Source of the DNA: Tannerellaceae bacterium
GTDB lineage: Bacteria; Bacteroidota; Bacteroidia; Bacteroidales; Tannerellaceae
Direction of reading: 5' to 3'
NCBI GenBank assembly: GCA_031271045.1
Contig: JAISWO010000057.1
Span: 1 to 34,031, forward strand
Length of the DNA: 34,031 bases
The stretch's first letter is position 1, and each line of letters starts with the position of its first letter. The notes below the pieces were generated by a model. It saw only the letters and a list, made by a program, of their open reading frames with translations. It did no database searches and was not told the origin of the DNA. Both the position numbers and the translations under genes were made by a program. This document shows, in pieces, positions 24,886-33,887 of the stretch.

Positions 24886-25437
24886 ATGAAATACACAGAA
24901 ACATCCATTCCCGGAGTCTGGATCATAGAACCTGAAGTATTCGGCGACTCCCGGGGATACTTTTTCGAAGCTTTCAAACAACAAGAATTTGAACATCACG
25001 TCGGCCCCGTACAATTCGTACAGGAAAATGAATCCCGGTCCACTCAAGGCGTACTTCGCGGACTCCACTACCAGGCCGACCCCTTCCCGCAAGCCAAATT
25101 AGTGCGCGTCATCCTCGGCGCCGTACTCGACGTAGCCGTCGACCTGCGCCCCGGATCGCCAACCTTCGCCCAACACATCGCCGTCGAACTCTCCGCCGAC
25201 AACAAACAACAACTCTTCATCCCCCGCGGATTCGCACACGGATTTCACGTACTGAGCCCCGAAGCCGTCTTTACCTACAAAGTCGACAACCTCTACAGCC
25301 CCGCCGGCGAACGAACCCTGCGCTACGACGACCCCGCCTTCCGTATCAACTGGCAAATACCGGACGGACAATCGCCCATCCTCTCCCCAAAAGATCAGCA
25401 GGCGCCCCGTCTCGGACAAGAAAACCTCAACAAATAA
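24886..25437 (+). CDS. rmlC: dTDP-4-dehydrorhamnose 3,5-epimerase
   Basis: 183 aa, normal length. It epimerises dTDP-4-keto-6-deoxyglucose at C3 and C5 on the way to dTDP-L-rhamnose, for cell-surface polysaccharide. The cupin fold shows the catalytic H61 in RGLHYQ, the lysine at K71 (QAKLVRV), FIPRGFAHGFHVLS at about 111-124 and the acid Y131. rmlB follows after 33 bases, but rmlA and rmlD, the other two pathway genes, are not in the window. Confidence 0.96.
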   Translation: MKYTETSIPGVWIIEPEVFGDSRGYFFEAFKQQEFEHHVGPVQFVQENESRSTQGVLRGLHYQADPFPQAKLVRVILGAVLDVAVDLRPGSPTFAQHIAVELSADNKQQLFIPRGFAHGFHVLSPEAVFTYKVDNLYSPAGERTLRYDDPAFRINWQIPDGQSPILSPKDQQAPRLGQENLNK

Positions 25438-25470
25438 AAACAATCACCCAACCCCATTCAATCCACCCAC

Positions 25471-26580
25471 ATGAAAACGTACCTCGTCACCGGAGGCGCC
25501 GGATTTATCGGAGCCAACTTCGTAAAATACCTGCTCGCCACTTACCCCGACATACAAATCCTCGTCCTCGACCTGCTCACCTATGCCGGCAACCTGAAAA
25601 CAATCGAAAACGACCTCCAGCCCGGACGATGCGAATTTGTCCAGGGCGACATCGCCGACCGCGCCCTCGCACAAGCCCTCTTCCAACAGTACAACATACA
25701 ATATGTCGTCAACTTCGCCGCCGAAAGCCACGTAGACCGCAGCATCGACAACCCCCAGCTCTTCCTGACAACCAACATCCTCGGGACGCAAAACCTGCTC
25801 GACGCCGCCCGCCGCGCATGGACCACCGGAAAAGACCCCGACGGATACCCCGCCTGGCGCAACAACGTACGCTTCCACCAAGTATCCACCGACGAAGTCT
25901 ACGGTAGCCTCGGCAACGAAGGATATTTCACCGAAAACACTCCCCTCGACCCCCGAAGCCCTTACAGCGCCTCCAAAACAAGCGCCGACCTCTTCGTCCG
26001 CGCGTATGCCGAAACCTACAAAATGCCCGTCACCATCACCCGATGCTCCAACAACTACGGCCCCTATCACTACCCCGAAAAACTCATCCCACTCATCATA
26101 CAAAATATCCTCGCAGGCAAACCCCTGCCCGTCTATGGACAAGGAACCAACGTCCGCGACTGGCTCTACGTCGAAGACCACTGCAAAGCCATTGACGCCG
26201 TACTCCACCACGGACGCAACGGCGAGATATATAATGTAGGAGGACATAACGAAAAACAAAACATCGAAATCGTCCGCCTCACCATCCGAACCATCCACCG
26301 CATCCTCACCGAACAACCCGCCCTCCGACAAGCCCTCAAACGCAAAGAATACGACAACGACGGCAACCTGCGCATCGACTGGATCAACGACGACCTCATC
26401 ACCTTCGTACAAGACCGCCTCGGTCACGATCACCGCTACGCCATCGACCCCGCCAAAATAACCCAAGAACTCGGCTGGCAACCCGAAACCCGCTTCGAAG
26501 ACGGCATCCAGAAAACCATCCGCTGGTATCTCGACAACCAACAATGGGTAAGCCACATTCTCGCCAAACCAATGATGTGA
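25471..26580 (+). CDS. rmlB: dTDP-glucose 4,6-dehydratase
   Basis: 369 aa. This extended short-chain dehydrogenase/reductase makes dTDP-4-keto-6-deoxyglucose, the substrate of the enzyme encoded just upstream. The NAD-binding motif GGAGFIG is at 8-14, the catalytic STDEVYG at 139-145 with D141/E142, and the YxxxK pair Y165/K169 in SPYSASK. The substrate-binding RCSNNYGPYHYPEKLIP follows at 191-207. Third codon positions are mostly C, which is the cause of long antisense open frames here. It is co-transcribed with rmlC. Confidence 0.96.
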   Translation: MKTYLVTGGAGFIGANFVKYLLATYPDIQILVLDLLTYAGNLKTIENDLQPGRCEFVQGDIADRALAQALFQQYNIQYVVNFAAESHVDRSIDNPQLFLTTNILGTQNLLDAARRAWTTGKDPDGYPAWRNNVRFHQVSTDEVYGSLGNEGYFTENTPLDPRSPYSASKTSADLFVRAYAETYKMPVTITRCSNNYGPYHYPEKLIPLIIQNILAGKPLPVYGQGTNVRDWLYVEDHCKAIDAVLHHGRNGEIYNVGGHNEKQNIEIVRLTIRTIHRILTEQPALRQALKRKEYDNDGNLRIDWINDDLITFVQDRLGHDHRYAIDPAKITQELGWQPETRFEDGIQKTIRWYLDNQQWVSHILAKPMM

Positions 26581-26595
26581 AACCATAAAAAATCA

Positions 26596-26603
26596 TACCT
26601 TTG
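26596..26603 (+). promoter_or_regulatory. Candidate -7 box for proS
   Basis: TACCTTTG, a perfect TAnnTTTG match, 28 bases ahead of the proS ATG and 15 bases after the rmlB stop. The -33 region has no TTTG. Confidence 0.55.
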
Positions 26604-26631
26604 CCCCCCGTCACAATAAAAAAATAAAACA

Positions 26632-28113
26632 ATGGCAAAAGAACTCAAAGAACTTACCTCAAGAGCAGAAAATTATTCACAATGGTACCAGGACCTGGTA
26701 ATCAAAGCCGGCCTGGCAGAAAACTCCGCCGTCCGCGGATGCATGGTCATCAAACCATACGGATACGCCATCTGGGAAAAAATGCAACGCGCCTTAGACG
26801 ATATGTTCAAAGAAACCGGACACGTAAACGCCTACTTCCCCCTGTTGATCCCCAAATCATTCATGAGCCGTGAAGCCGACCACATAGAAGGCTTCGCCAA
26901 AGAATGTGCCGTCGTAACCCATTACCGCCTGAAAAACTCCGCCGACGGAAAAGGCGTCGTCGTCGACCCGGCAGCTAAATTAGAAGAAGAACTCATCATC
27001 CGCCCAACATCGGAAACCATCATCTGGAACACCTACCGCAACTGGATACAATCCTATCGCGACCTCCCCATCCTCATAAACCAATGGGCCAACGTAATGC
27101 GTTGGGAAATGCGCACCCGCCTCTTCCTCCGCACAGCCGAATTCCTCTGGCAAGAAGGACACACCGCCCACGCCACCCGCTCCGAAGCCGAAGAAGAAAC
27201 CCTCCGCATGCACAACGTATATGCCCGCTTCGCCGAAGAATTTATGGCCATGCCGGTCATCAAAGGAAGAAAAACAGAAAGCGAACGCTTCGCCGGAGCG
27301 CTCGAAACATACACCATCGAAGCCATGATGCAAGACGGCAAAGCCCTGCAAGCCGGCACCTCACACTTCCTGGGGCAAAACTTCGGCAAAGCGTTCGACG
27401 TCACCTTCATCGACCAGGACGGCAAAACCGATTACGCCTGGGCAACCTCCTGGGGAGCCTCTACCCGCCTGGTAGGAGCGCTCATCATGGCACATTCCGA
27501 CGACAACGGCCTGGTATTACCCCCCCGCCTGGCGCCCATACAAGTCGTCATCGTCCCCATCTATCGCAACGCCGAACAACTGGCGCAAATCAGCGCCAAA
27601 GCAAACGCCATCGTCGCCAAACTAAAAACCTTAGGCATCACCGCCAAATACGACGACGCCGACAACCGGAAACCCGGATGGAAATTTGCCGAATACGAAC
27701 TGAAAGGCATCCCCGTCCGCCTGGCAATCGGAGCCCGTGACCTGGAAAACAACACCATCGAAGTCATGCGCCGCGACAAACTGGAAAAAGAAACCCTCCC
27801 GTGCGACAACATTGAAACATACATCCAAAGCCTCCTCGATGACATCCAGCACAACATCTACCGCAAAGCCCACGACCATCGCGCCTCTCACATCGTCAAT
27901 GCAGACACCTACGAAGAATTTAAAGAAAAGATAGAAGAAGGCCTCTTTATCATGGCACACTGGGACGGCACGCCGGAAACCGAAGAACGCATAAAGAACG
28001 AAACCAAAGCAACCATCCGTTGCATCCCCCTCGAAGGCGACAAAACCCCCGGCCGCTGTATGCTAACCGGCCAACCTTCCGCCTGCCGCGTCCTGTTTGC
28101 CAGATCGTATTAA
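26632..28113 (+). CDS. proS: Prolyl-tRNA synthetase (archaeal/eukaryotic-type)
   Basis: 493 aa. This class II synthetase charges tRNA-Pro. Marks: motif 1 region [27 protein letters not shown], motif 2 region [20 protein letters not shown], the [10 protein letters not shown] block of motif 3, and an anticodon-binding domain from about 300. The length and absence of the large editing insertion place it in the short type found in archaea, eukaryotes and many Bacteroidetes rather than the E. coli type. It has its own promoter box. Confidence 0.96.
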   Translation: MAKELKELTSRAENYSQWYQDLVIKAGLAENSAVRGCMVIKPYGYAIWEKMQRALDDMFKETGHVNAYFPLLIPKSFMSREADHIEGFAKECAVVTHYRLKNSADGKGVVVDPAAKLEEELIIRPTSETIIWNTYRNWIQSYRDLPILINQWANVMRWEMRTRLFLRTAEFLWQEGHTAHATRSEAEEETLRMHNVYARFAEEFMAMPVIKGRKTESERFAGALETYTIEAMMQDGKALQAGTSHFLGQNFGKAFDVTFIDQDGKTDYAWATSWGASTRLVGALIMAHSDDNGLVLPPRLAPIQVVIVPIYRNAEQLAQISAKANAIVAKLKTLGITAKYDDADNRKPGWKFAEYELKGIPVRLAIGARDLENNTIEVMRRDKLEKETLPCDNIETYIQSLLDDIQHNIYRKAHDHRASHIVNADTYEEFKEKIEEGLFIMAHWDGTPETEERIKNETKATIRCIPLEGDKTPGRCMLTGQPSACRVLFARSY

Positions 28114-28160
28114 CAGCAGCGGTTTATTCCTCCGTTTTATAGCAGACTTTGTACAAGCCT

Positions 28161-28186
28161 CTGACAACCCCCGGAGGGGTTGTCGG
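28161..28186. terminator. Hairpin between convergent proS and fucosidase genes
   Basis: A perfect 9-bp stem (28163-28171 with 28176-28184) and a CGGA loop, extendable by two pairs (one a T-G wobble). It lies about 50 bases after each convergent stop codon and could terminate both. No strong T-run follows on the plus strand. Confidence 0.55.
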
Positions 28187-28241
28187 TGTGCAATGTCGCG
28201 TCCATTCTTGTTGTTTTATTGCGTAAAGATTGCGTATCCTT

Positions 28242-30674
28242 TCAGTCGAATGTCAGGGCGAGGGTATCGCCGGCGCGCAGGGAGACTGTCAGGCTGTTGT
28301 GGATGACGGGGAGCGAAAGGGGCTTTTCGTTCAACATGATGCGCAGGTGGGCCGTGCCAGGGGGGAGTTCGATCTCGTAGCTGTGGGAGGCGGTGGCATG
28401 GAGGGTCGCTTCGGTGGGGCGGCCGTTCTGCCAGCGGGCGGATACTTCGGCGCCTCCGGGTACTTTGAGGCCATAGAAACTGCCATCCTGCCAGGCCGCC
28501 GGGATGGCGGGGAGGAGGCGCAGATGGCCGGCATGGCATTGGAGGAGCATCTCGGCCAGGCCGGCGGTGGCGCCCAGGTTGCCGTCGATCTGGAAGGGAG
28601 GATGCATGCAGAAGAGGTTCGGCGCTGTGCCTCCGCCTTCGGCCCGGTAGCGGCGTCCGTCGTAGCGGAAGGAGGGCGTCAGCAAGTCACCCAGCAGTTT
28701 GTAAGCATGTTCGCCATCGTGCAGGCGCGCCCAGAAGTTGATCTTCCAGGCCATCGACCAGCCCGTGCTTTTGTCTCCGCGGGCTTCGAGCGTACGGCGT
28801 GCGGCGGCGGCCAGGTCGGGGGTATGGTCGGGGGTTATTTCGTTGCCGGGATAGAGTCCGTAGAGATGGGAGACGTGTCGGTGCTGTGGCTCAGCCTCAT
28901 CGAAGGGTTCGAGCCATTCCATGATTCGTCCGTCGCTCCCGATGGCGGTTGGCATCAGGCGGGCGCTTTTGTCGGCCAGTTCGCGGGCGAAGGCGGTGTC
29001 GACGCCCAGGATGGAGGCGGCCTCGATGGTGTTGGCAAACAGTTCGCGTACGATCTGGTTATCCATCGTCGATCCGGCGCATACGTGGACGGGGTGTCCG
29101 TTGAAGAGATAGGCGTTCTCGGGCGAGGTGGTGGGCGCCGTCACCAAGTAACGGCTGCGCGGATCCTCCACCAGCATATCGGCGAAGAAGAGGGCCGCGC
29201 CGCGGATGACGGGGTAGACGTCTTCGAGGTAATTGCGATCCTGCGCGTAGAGGTAATGATTCCAGAGGTGGGCGCATAGCCAGGCGGCCGACGTATTGGT
29301 AGCGCCCCACGAAGGATGTTCGCCCGGAGCGGTAAACTCCCAGGGATTGCCGAGGATATGAGTCACCCATCCGCGGGCGTCGTAATAGACCCGGGCCGTT
29401 TGTTCGCCGCTGGGCGCTTGCTGTTTGGTCCATTCGATCAAGGGAAGATGAAGTTCGGAGAGGTTGGTTACTTCGGCGGGCCAGAGGTTCATCTGGAGGT
29501 TGATGTTGAGGTGGTAGTCGCCGTTCCAAGGCGTCTGTATGGTGTTTGCCCAGAGGCCTTGGAGGTTGGGCGGGAGGAGTCCGGGGCGGGTGGAGGAGAT
29601 GAGCAGATAGCGTCCGAACTGAAAGTAGAGGGCGATGAGCGAGGGATCGTTCCGGTCTCCGGCAAAAGCCTCGAGGCGGCGGTCGATCGGCAGGTCTTCC
29701 CTCCCGCTCTTCCCCAGATCCAGGCCGGCGCGTCCGAAGAGGCTTGCGTAGGCGTCCGTATGCTCGCGGCGGAGGGTGTGGATGTCTTTTGCGGCGGAGG
29801 CGTTGAGCAGGGCGGTTGTCCGGACGTCGGGGTCGTGTCCGAAGTAGTCGGTCGCCATACTGACGAGCAAGATAGCCTCGGAGGCATCCTGGACGGAGAG
29901 GGTCGTATCGGATGCCGACAGCCTTCCCCCTTGGGGCAGGACGAGCCGTATGCGGGCAACGTAGCGCATACCCTGCCCATCGGTACCGTTATTAAGCTGT
30001 CCGCGCATGATCAGGTCGTTGCCTGAGGTCGTCGTTTCGTAGCGCTCCGGGCGGTTCATGCCGACGGTGAAGTTCAGCGCTCCGGCTGCGTCGGCCGTCA
30101 GACGGACGACGCCCAGGTCGGCGCCGAAGGAGGTGAACGCTTCGCGGGTATAGCGCGTCGCGCCCCGGCGGAAGGAGACAGTGGTGGCGGCCTCTTCGAG
30201 GTTAAGCTCCCGGCGGTAGGCGGAGATGCTGTCGCCCGTCTGCGGGTAGGCGTAGTCCAGGGTCAGGCGTCCCAGCAGTTGGTAGCTGCCGTAGGGGACG
30301 TTCGCCCCTCCCCCTCGTCCGCTGCCTTCGCCTTTGCACACGAAGGTTTCGTACATGAGCGCCTGCGCCTCGTCGTTGCGTCCGGCAAAGAGCAGACGCC
30401 GGATATGCGGCAGGTAGTAATGAGCGTACGGATTGGCAGCATCCTGTTTGCTGCCCGACCAGAGGGATATTTCGTTCAGCACGATGGATTCCCTGTCGAT
30501 GCCGCCGTCGGGCATCATGCCGATGCGTCCGTTTCCGAGTGGGAGCGTCTCTTCCCATATTCGTGCGGGGGCGTCGAAATGATAGGATAGAAACTTCCCC
30601 CGGTCTGTTTCCGGCAGGAAGGTACATCCTGTAAGGAACAGGATGAGCGTGGAGGTAAGATAGATGTTTTTCAT
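28242..30674 (-). CDS. GH95 alpha-L-fucosidase, lipoprotein
   Basis: 810 aa, typical for glycoside hydrolase family 95, which inverts configuration while removing alpha-1,2-linked fucose (or galactose) from glycans. The lipoprotein signal peptide ends LTGC (cysteine 17). The N-terminal domain opens with WEETLPLGNGRIGMM at 40-54. In the catalytic (alpha/alpha)6 barrel, N390 and N392 of YHLNINLQ correspond to the N421/N423 pair, E519 in TTSPENAY to the general acid and D697 in FQIDGNLG to the acid partner of the Bifidobacterium enzyme; these are assigned by motif. No SusC/SusD or regulator genes are near, so it is not inside a visible utilisation locus. An ABC exporter gene lies 51 bases upstream. 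Confidence 0.93.
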   Translation of the reverse strand: MKNIYLTSTLILFLTGCTFLPETDRGKFLSYHFDAPARIWEETLPLGNGRIGMMPDGGIDRESIVLNEISLWSGSKQDAANPYAHYYLPHIRRLLFAGRNDEAQALMYETFVCKGEGSGRGGGANVPYGSYQLLGRLTLDYAYPQTGDSISAYRRELNLEEAATTVSFRRGATRYTREAFTSFGADLGVVRLTADAAGALNFTVGMNRPERYETTTSGNDLIMRGQLNNGTDGQGMRYVARIRLVLPQGGRLSASDTTLSVQDASEAILLVSMATDYFGHDPDVRTTALLNASAAKDIHTLRREHTDAYASLFGRAGLDLGKSGREDLPIDRRLEAFAGDRNDPSLIALYFQFGRYLLISSTRPGLLPPNLQGLWANTIQTPWNGDYHLNINLQMNLWPAEVTNLSELHLPLIEWTKQQAPSGEQTARVYYDARGWVTHILGNPWEFTAPGEHPSWGATNTSAAWLCAHLWNHYLYAQDRNYLEDVYPVIRGAALFFADMLVEDPRSRYLVTAPTTSPENAYLFNGHPVHVCAGSTMDNQIVRELFANTIEAASILGVDTAFARELADKSARLMPTAIGSDGRIMEWLEPFDEAEPQHRHVSHLYGLYPGNEITPDHTPDLAAAARRTLEARGDKSTGWSMAWKINFWARLHDGEHAYKLLGDLLTPSFRYDGRRYRAEGGGTAPNLFCMHPPFQIDGNLGATAGLAEMLLQCHAGHLRLLPAIPAAWQDGSFYGLKVPGGAEVSARWQNGRPTEATLHATASHSYEIELPPGTAHLRIMLNEKPLSLPVIHNSLTVSLRAGDTLALTFD

Positions 30675-30686
30675 GGTGTGTGGTAT

Positions 30687-30716
30687 GTCTGTATATTTAA
30701 TGTCTATATATTTAAT
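30687..30716. repeat. 15-bp direct repeat ahead of the fucosidase gene
   Basis: GTCTGTATATTTAAT at 30687-30701 is followed immediately by a copy with one change at 30702-30716. The pair sits just upstream of the fucosidase start in the 51-base gap after the ABC exporter gene. It is a short duplication, possibly a regulatory site. Confidence 0.7.
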
Positions 30717-30725
30717 GTGTAGGGT

Positions 30726-32567
30726 TCAGAAGCTTTGCATATCGCAGAGGCGTTTGTAGTATCCGTCGAGGGCGAAGAGTTCTTCGTGCCTTCCGCGTTC
30801 GACGATCTGTCCCTGGTGCATGACGCAGATTTCGTCGGCCCGACGGATGGTCGACAGGCGGTGTGCGATGACGATGGTGGTACGGTTCTGCATCAGGCGT
30901 TCGAGGGCTTCCTGCACCAAGCGTTCCGATTCGGTATCGAGCGCCGAGGTTGCCTCGTCGAGAATGAGGATAGGCGGGTTCTTCAGTATGGCGCGGGCGA
31001 TGCTGATGCGCTGTCGCTGTCCGCCGGAGAGCTTGCTTCCGCGGTCGCCGATACCGGTCTGGTAGCCTGCTTCAGTGGCCATGATAAACTCGTGTGCGTT
31101 GGCGATACGGGCGGCATTCTCTACCTCCTCCTGCGTGGCGGTGTTCACTCCGAAGGCGATATTGTTGAAGAACGTATCGTTGAACAGGATGGCTTCCTGG
31201 TTGACGTTCCCCATCAGGGAGCGCAGATCGTAGAGGCTTGCCTGTCGGATGTCGACGCCGTCGATGGTGATGCTTCCTTTATCGACGTCGTAAAAGCGGG
31301 GCAGCAGATCGACCAGGGTGCTCTTGCCCGAGCCCGACTGTCCGACTAAGGCGAGGGTTTTTCCTTTCTGCACCTCCAGGTGAATACCTTTGAGGATCCA
31401 ATCGTTCTGATAGCGGAACCATACGTCGTTGTAGACGATCCGCTCCTCCAGGTGGATGGGCTGTGGATGTTCCGGATCGTTGATGTTCGATTCGGCCATC
31501 AGGATCTTGTCGATGCGTATCATGGAGGCCAAGCCTTTCTGTACGGCATAGGTTGCCTTACTGAGGTCTTTGGCCGGATTGATGAGGCTGTAGAAAATGA
31601 CTAAGTAGTAGATAAAGGTGGCGGCGTTGATCGAATTGTCGTCTTTCAGGATCAGGCTGCCTCCGTACCACAGGACGATGGCGATGGCGACGGTTCCGAG
31701 GAACTCGCTCATGGGGTGCGACATCTGCTGCCGGCGGTAGATGCGGTTGGTGGTCTGCCGGAAGGTATCGTTGCTTTTCTCGAAGCGTTCGCGGATTTTC
31801 TTTTCAGCGTTGAAAGCTTTGATGATGCGCAGGCCGCTGAGTGTTTCTTCTACCAAGCTCATCAGGTAGCCCCATTGCTCCTGCCCGACCAGCGACTTCC
31901 GTTTGAGGGTCTTTCCCACCTGCCCCATGATGTAGCCGGCAACAGGGAGGAGGATCAGGACGAACAAGGTCAGCTCCCAACTGATGATGATCATGCCGGC
32001 CAAGTAAATGGCGATCAGGATCGGGTTTTTGAACAGCATATCGAGTGAACTCATGATCGACGTCTCTATCTCGTTCACGTCGCCCGATACGCGCGCCAGG
32101 ATGTCGCCCTTGCGTTCTTCGGAAAAGAAACCCAGCGGCAGTTGGGTGATCTTCCGGTTTATCCGGTTCCGTATGTCGCGCACCACGCCGGTGCGAATGG
32201 GTATCATGGTAAAGAAGGCAAGATACATGGAGGTTACTTTCAGGAAGGTCATCACCACCAGGAAGACGCCCAGGATGATCAGGGTGAACGATCCGCCCTG
32301 TGTTTCGATCAGGTCGCTCACCAGGGCAAAGAAGTTATTCTTCAGCACGTCGGGCAATTCCTTCCATGCCTCCCACGATCCGCCCGTCCAGCTTACATAC
32401 GTATAGACCTCGTCGTCGGTCTTGAACAGTATATTCAGGATCGGTATGATCAGGGCAAAGGAGAAAAGATTCAGTACAGCCGATAAGACATTGAACAGGA
32501 TGTTCAGGGTCAGGTATTTCTTATACGGTGGGATAAAGCGCCTTAGGATGCGAAGAAATTCTTTCAT
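30726..32567 (-). CDS. ABC exporter, fused membrane and ATPase domains (MsbA-like)
   Basis: 613 aa from the ATG at 32567 (MKEFLRILRR); an upstream TTG gives an unconvincing 12-residue extension. Six membrane helices in residues 1-330 are followed by the nucleotide-binding domain: Walker A VGQSGSGKST, signature LSGGQRQRISIARAIL, Walker B ILILDEATSALD and the H-loop histidine in IVIAHRLSTI. The layout of a half-transporter that works as a homodimer fits lipid A/lipid flippases such as MsbA and many multidrug exporters. The substrate cannot be told from sequence. The fucosidase gene follows after 51 bases. Confidence 0.94.
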   Translation of the reverse strand: MKEFLRILRRFIPPYKKYLTLNILFNVLSAVLNLFSFALIIPILNILFKTDDEVYTYVSWTGGSWEAWKELPDVLKNNFFALVSDLIETQGGSFTLIILGVFLVVMTFLKVTSMYLAFFTMIPIRTGVVRDIRNRINRKITQLPLGFFSEERKGDILARVSGDVNEIETSIMSSLDMLFKNPILIAIYLAGMIIISWELTLFVLILLPVAGYIMGQVGKTLKRKSLVGQEQWGYLMSLVEETLSGLRIIKAFNAEKKIRERFEKSNDTFRQTTNRIYRRQQMSHPMSEFLGTVAIAIVLWYGGSLILKDDNSINAATFIYYLVIFYSLINPAKDLSKATYAVQKGLASMIRIDKILMAESNINDPEHPQPIHLEERIVYNDVWFRYQNDWILKGIHLEVQKGKTLALVGQSGSGKSTLVDLLPRFYDVDKGSITIDGVDIRQASLYDLRSLMGNVNQEAILFNDTFFNNIAFGVNTATQEEVENAARIANAHEFIMATEAGYQTGIGDRGSKLSGGQRQRISIARAILKNPPILILDEATSALDTESERLVQEALERLMQNRTTIVIAHRLSTIRRADEICVMHQGQIVERGRHEELFALDGYYKRLCDMQSF

Positions 32568-32674
32568 TATGATACAGGATTTTAATTTTAATTTGGCCCG
32601 CAAGTTAACTCTTTTTCCCGTATATCGTATCAGTGCGCAAACCTCATGATCATCAACACGAACGGTCTTTGTCG

Positions 32675-32833
32675 CTATTGTTGCTTTGACAGTGAAGCGA
32701 GGGCGTCCATTTCAGGGAAATATTCTTTCAGGAAAATCAACACCGCATTGCGGCCATCACGTTGAAAAAAGACACGATTATTCCTACATTTGGCGTCAGA
32801 GAAGCCCTGGGTAAGAAATGCGCCGGGAACGGT
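32675..32833 (-). pseudogene. Possible remnant of a protein-coding gene (C-terminal end)
   Basis: A 52-codon open stretch without a start codon ends in TAG at 32675-32677. Its translation looks protein-like (FSDAKCRNNRVFFQRDGRN, then VLIFLKEYFPEMDALASL). Immediately upstream the reading appears to continue in another frame (VEDLRKTLLNRSRRISYPG), which suggests a frameshifted gene end. I do not recognise the family. The stretch shares the gap with the promoter of the ketopantoate reductase-like gene, so chance is possible. Otherwise the 349-base gap 32568-32916 shows no gene. Confidence 0.3.
32785..32792 (+). promoter_or_regulatory. Candidate promoter of the ketopantoate reductase-like gene
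   Basis: TACATTTG fits the -7 consensus and GTTG at 32761-32764 stands 20 bases before it, close to the TTTG -33 element. It would give a leader of about 115 bases. Confidence 0.5.
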
Positions 32834-32916
32834 TCAGCAATGTTTTTCGGAGGTCTTCGACCGGGCTGCTGCTTTTCTGGCCTGACAAAAAATGTTTATG
32901 CAAAATACTTGGAGTT

Positions 32917-33846
32917 ATGATAAAGAAAACAAACTATTTAGTAGTAGGAACAGGCGGCGTGGGAGGAAGCATCGCCGGATTCCTCGCGCTTGCGGGCAAA
33001 GATGTAACCTGTATCGCTCGCGGCGCTCATTTACAGGCTATCCGCGAATGGGGACTGAAATTGAAATCCGACTTGAAAGGTACGCATTACCTCAAAATAT
33101 CCGCCTGCACTTCCGAAGAATTTACAGGCAAGGCCGATGTGATTTTTGTTTGCGTAAAAGGATATTCCCTCGAATCCATTGCCGGTTTGATTCAAAAAGC
33201 CTCGCACAAAGATACGTTGATTATACCTATCTTAAATGTTTACGGAACAGGCGATAAGATTCAAACGATGGTGAATGGCGGAACAATGGTGCTTGATGGC
33301 TGCATTTATATCGTTTCGTTTGTTTCCGCTCCGGGCGAAATCACCCAAATGGGAAAGATATTCCGGTTGGTGTACGGCGAAAGAAAAGGGACGGTTGTTC
33401 CTCCTCAAAAAATACAAGCCGTTCAGGCTGATTTGATTGAAAGTGGCATCAAAGCAGTAATTTCCGAAGATATTAATCGGGACACTTTTATCAAATGGTC
33501 ATTTATTTCCGCAATGGCGCTTACAGGCGCTTACTTCAATGTGCCGATGCGGGAAATACAAAAAGCCGGTGAAGAACGTGAAATATTCATTGGACTGTCG
33601 ACCGAAAGCGCCGAAGTCGGACGGAAGCTGAATATTCCTGTTCCCGACGACTTGGTCGCTTATAATCTCAGAATATTGGACAGTTTAGACCCAGACAGCA
33701 CGGCTTCCTTACAGAAAGATATTGCCAAAGGGCATGAATCCGAAATAGATGATTTGCTGTTCAATATGATTCGGATGGCGGAAAAGAGTGGAATTAAAGT
33801 GCCTGTTTATCAAAAGGTTGCTGAAAAATTTGTGTGCTTAAAATAA
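32917..33846 (+). CDS. Ketopantoate reductase-like protein (ApbA/PanE family)
   Basis: 309 aa from the ATG at 32917, chosen because GGAG (32911-32914) precedes it and the Rossmann fold starts at once; the frame is open upstream to 32818 without family character. PanE reduces ketopantoate to pantoate with NADPH in coenzyme A synthesis. Residues 9-16 give VGTGGVGG; N107 and the lysine K193 are conserved, as is E276 in SEID. The two asparagines expected four and eight residues after the lysine are I197 and A201, so the substrate may differ from ketopantoate. Base use is more A/T-rich at third positions than neighbouring genes, hinting at transfer. A riboswitch follows but belongs to the next gene. 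Confidence 0.87.
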   Translation: MIKKTNYLVVGTGGVGGSIAGFLALAGKDVTCIARGAHLQAIREWGLKLKSDLKGTHYLKISACTSEEFTGKADVIFVCVKGYSLESIAGLIQKASHKDTLIIPILNVYGTGDKIQTMVNGGTMVLDGCIYIVSFVSAPGEITQMGKIFRLVYGERKGTVVPPQKIQAVQADLIESGIKAVISEDINRDTFIKWSFISAMALTGAYFNVPMREIQKAGEEREIFIGLSTESAEVGRKLNIPVPDDLVAYNLRILDSLDPDSTASLQKDIAKGHESEIDDLLFNMIRMAEKSGIKVPVYQKVAEKFVCLK

Positions 33847-33860
33847 AAGCAGTATCTTTG
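33829..33860 (+). promoter_or_regulatory. Promoter upstream of the cobalamin riboswitch
   Basis: TTTG at 33829-33832 and TATCTTTG at 33853-33860 are separated by 20 bases, matching both elements of the Bacteroidetes primary-sigma promoter. The -33 element lies inside the end of the preceding gene. Confidence 0.75.
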
Positions 33861-33887
33861 CGTCCGACAAAAAAGTTCTTTTACATA

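Noticed and set aside
23472..26586. Minus-strand open frames of about 400 residues opposite the DUF6261-like and rmlB genes
   Set aside because: Their translations are Gly/Val/Asp-rich strings typical of antisense reading of GC-rich genes; the plus-strand genes have recognised motifs.
26632..28113. Archaeal-type prolyl-tRNA synthetase as evidence of recent transfer
   Set aside because: As far as I know this short type is common in Bacteroidetes, so it is not unusual here.
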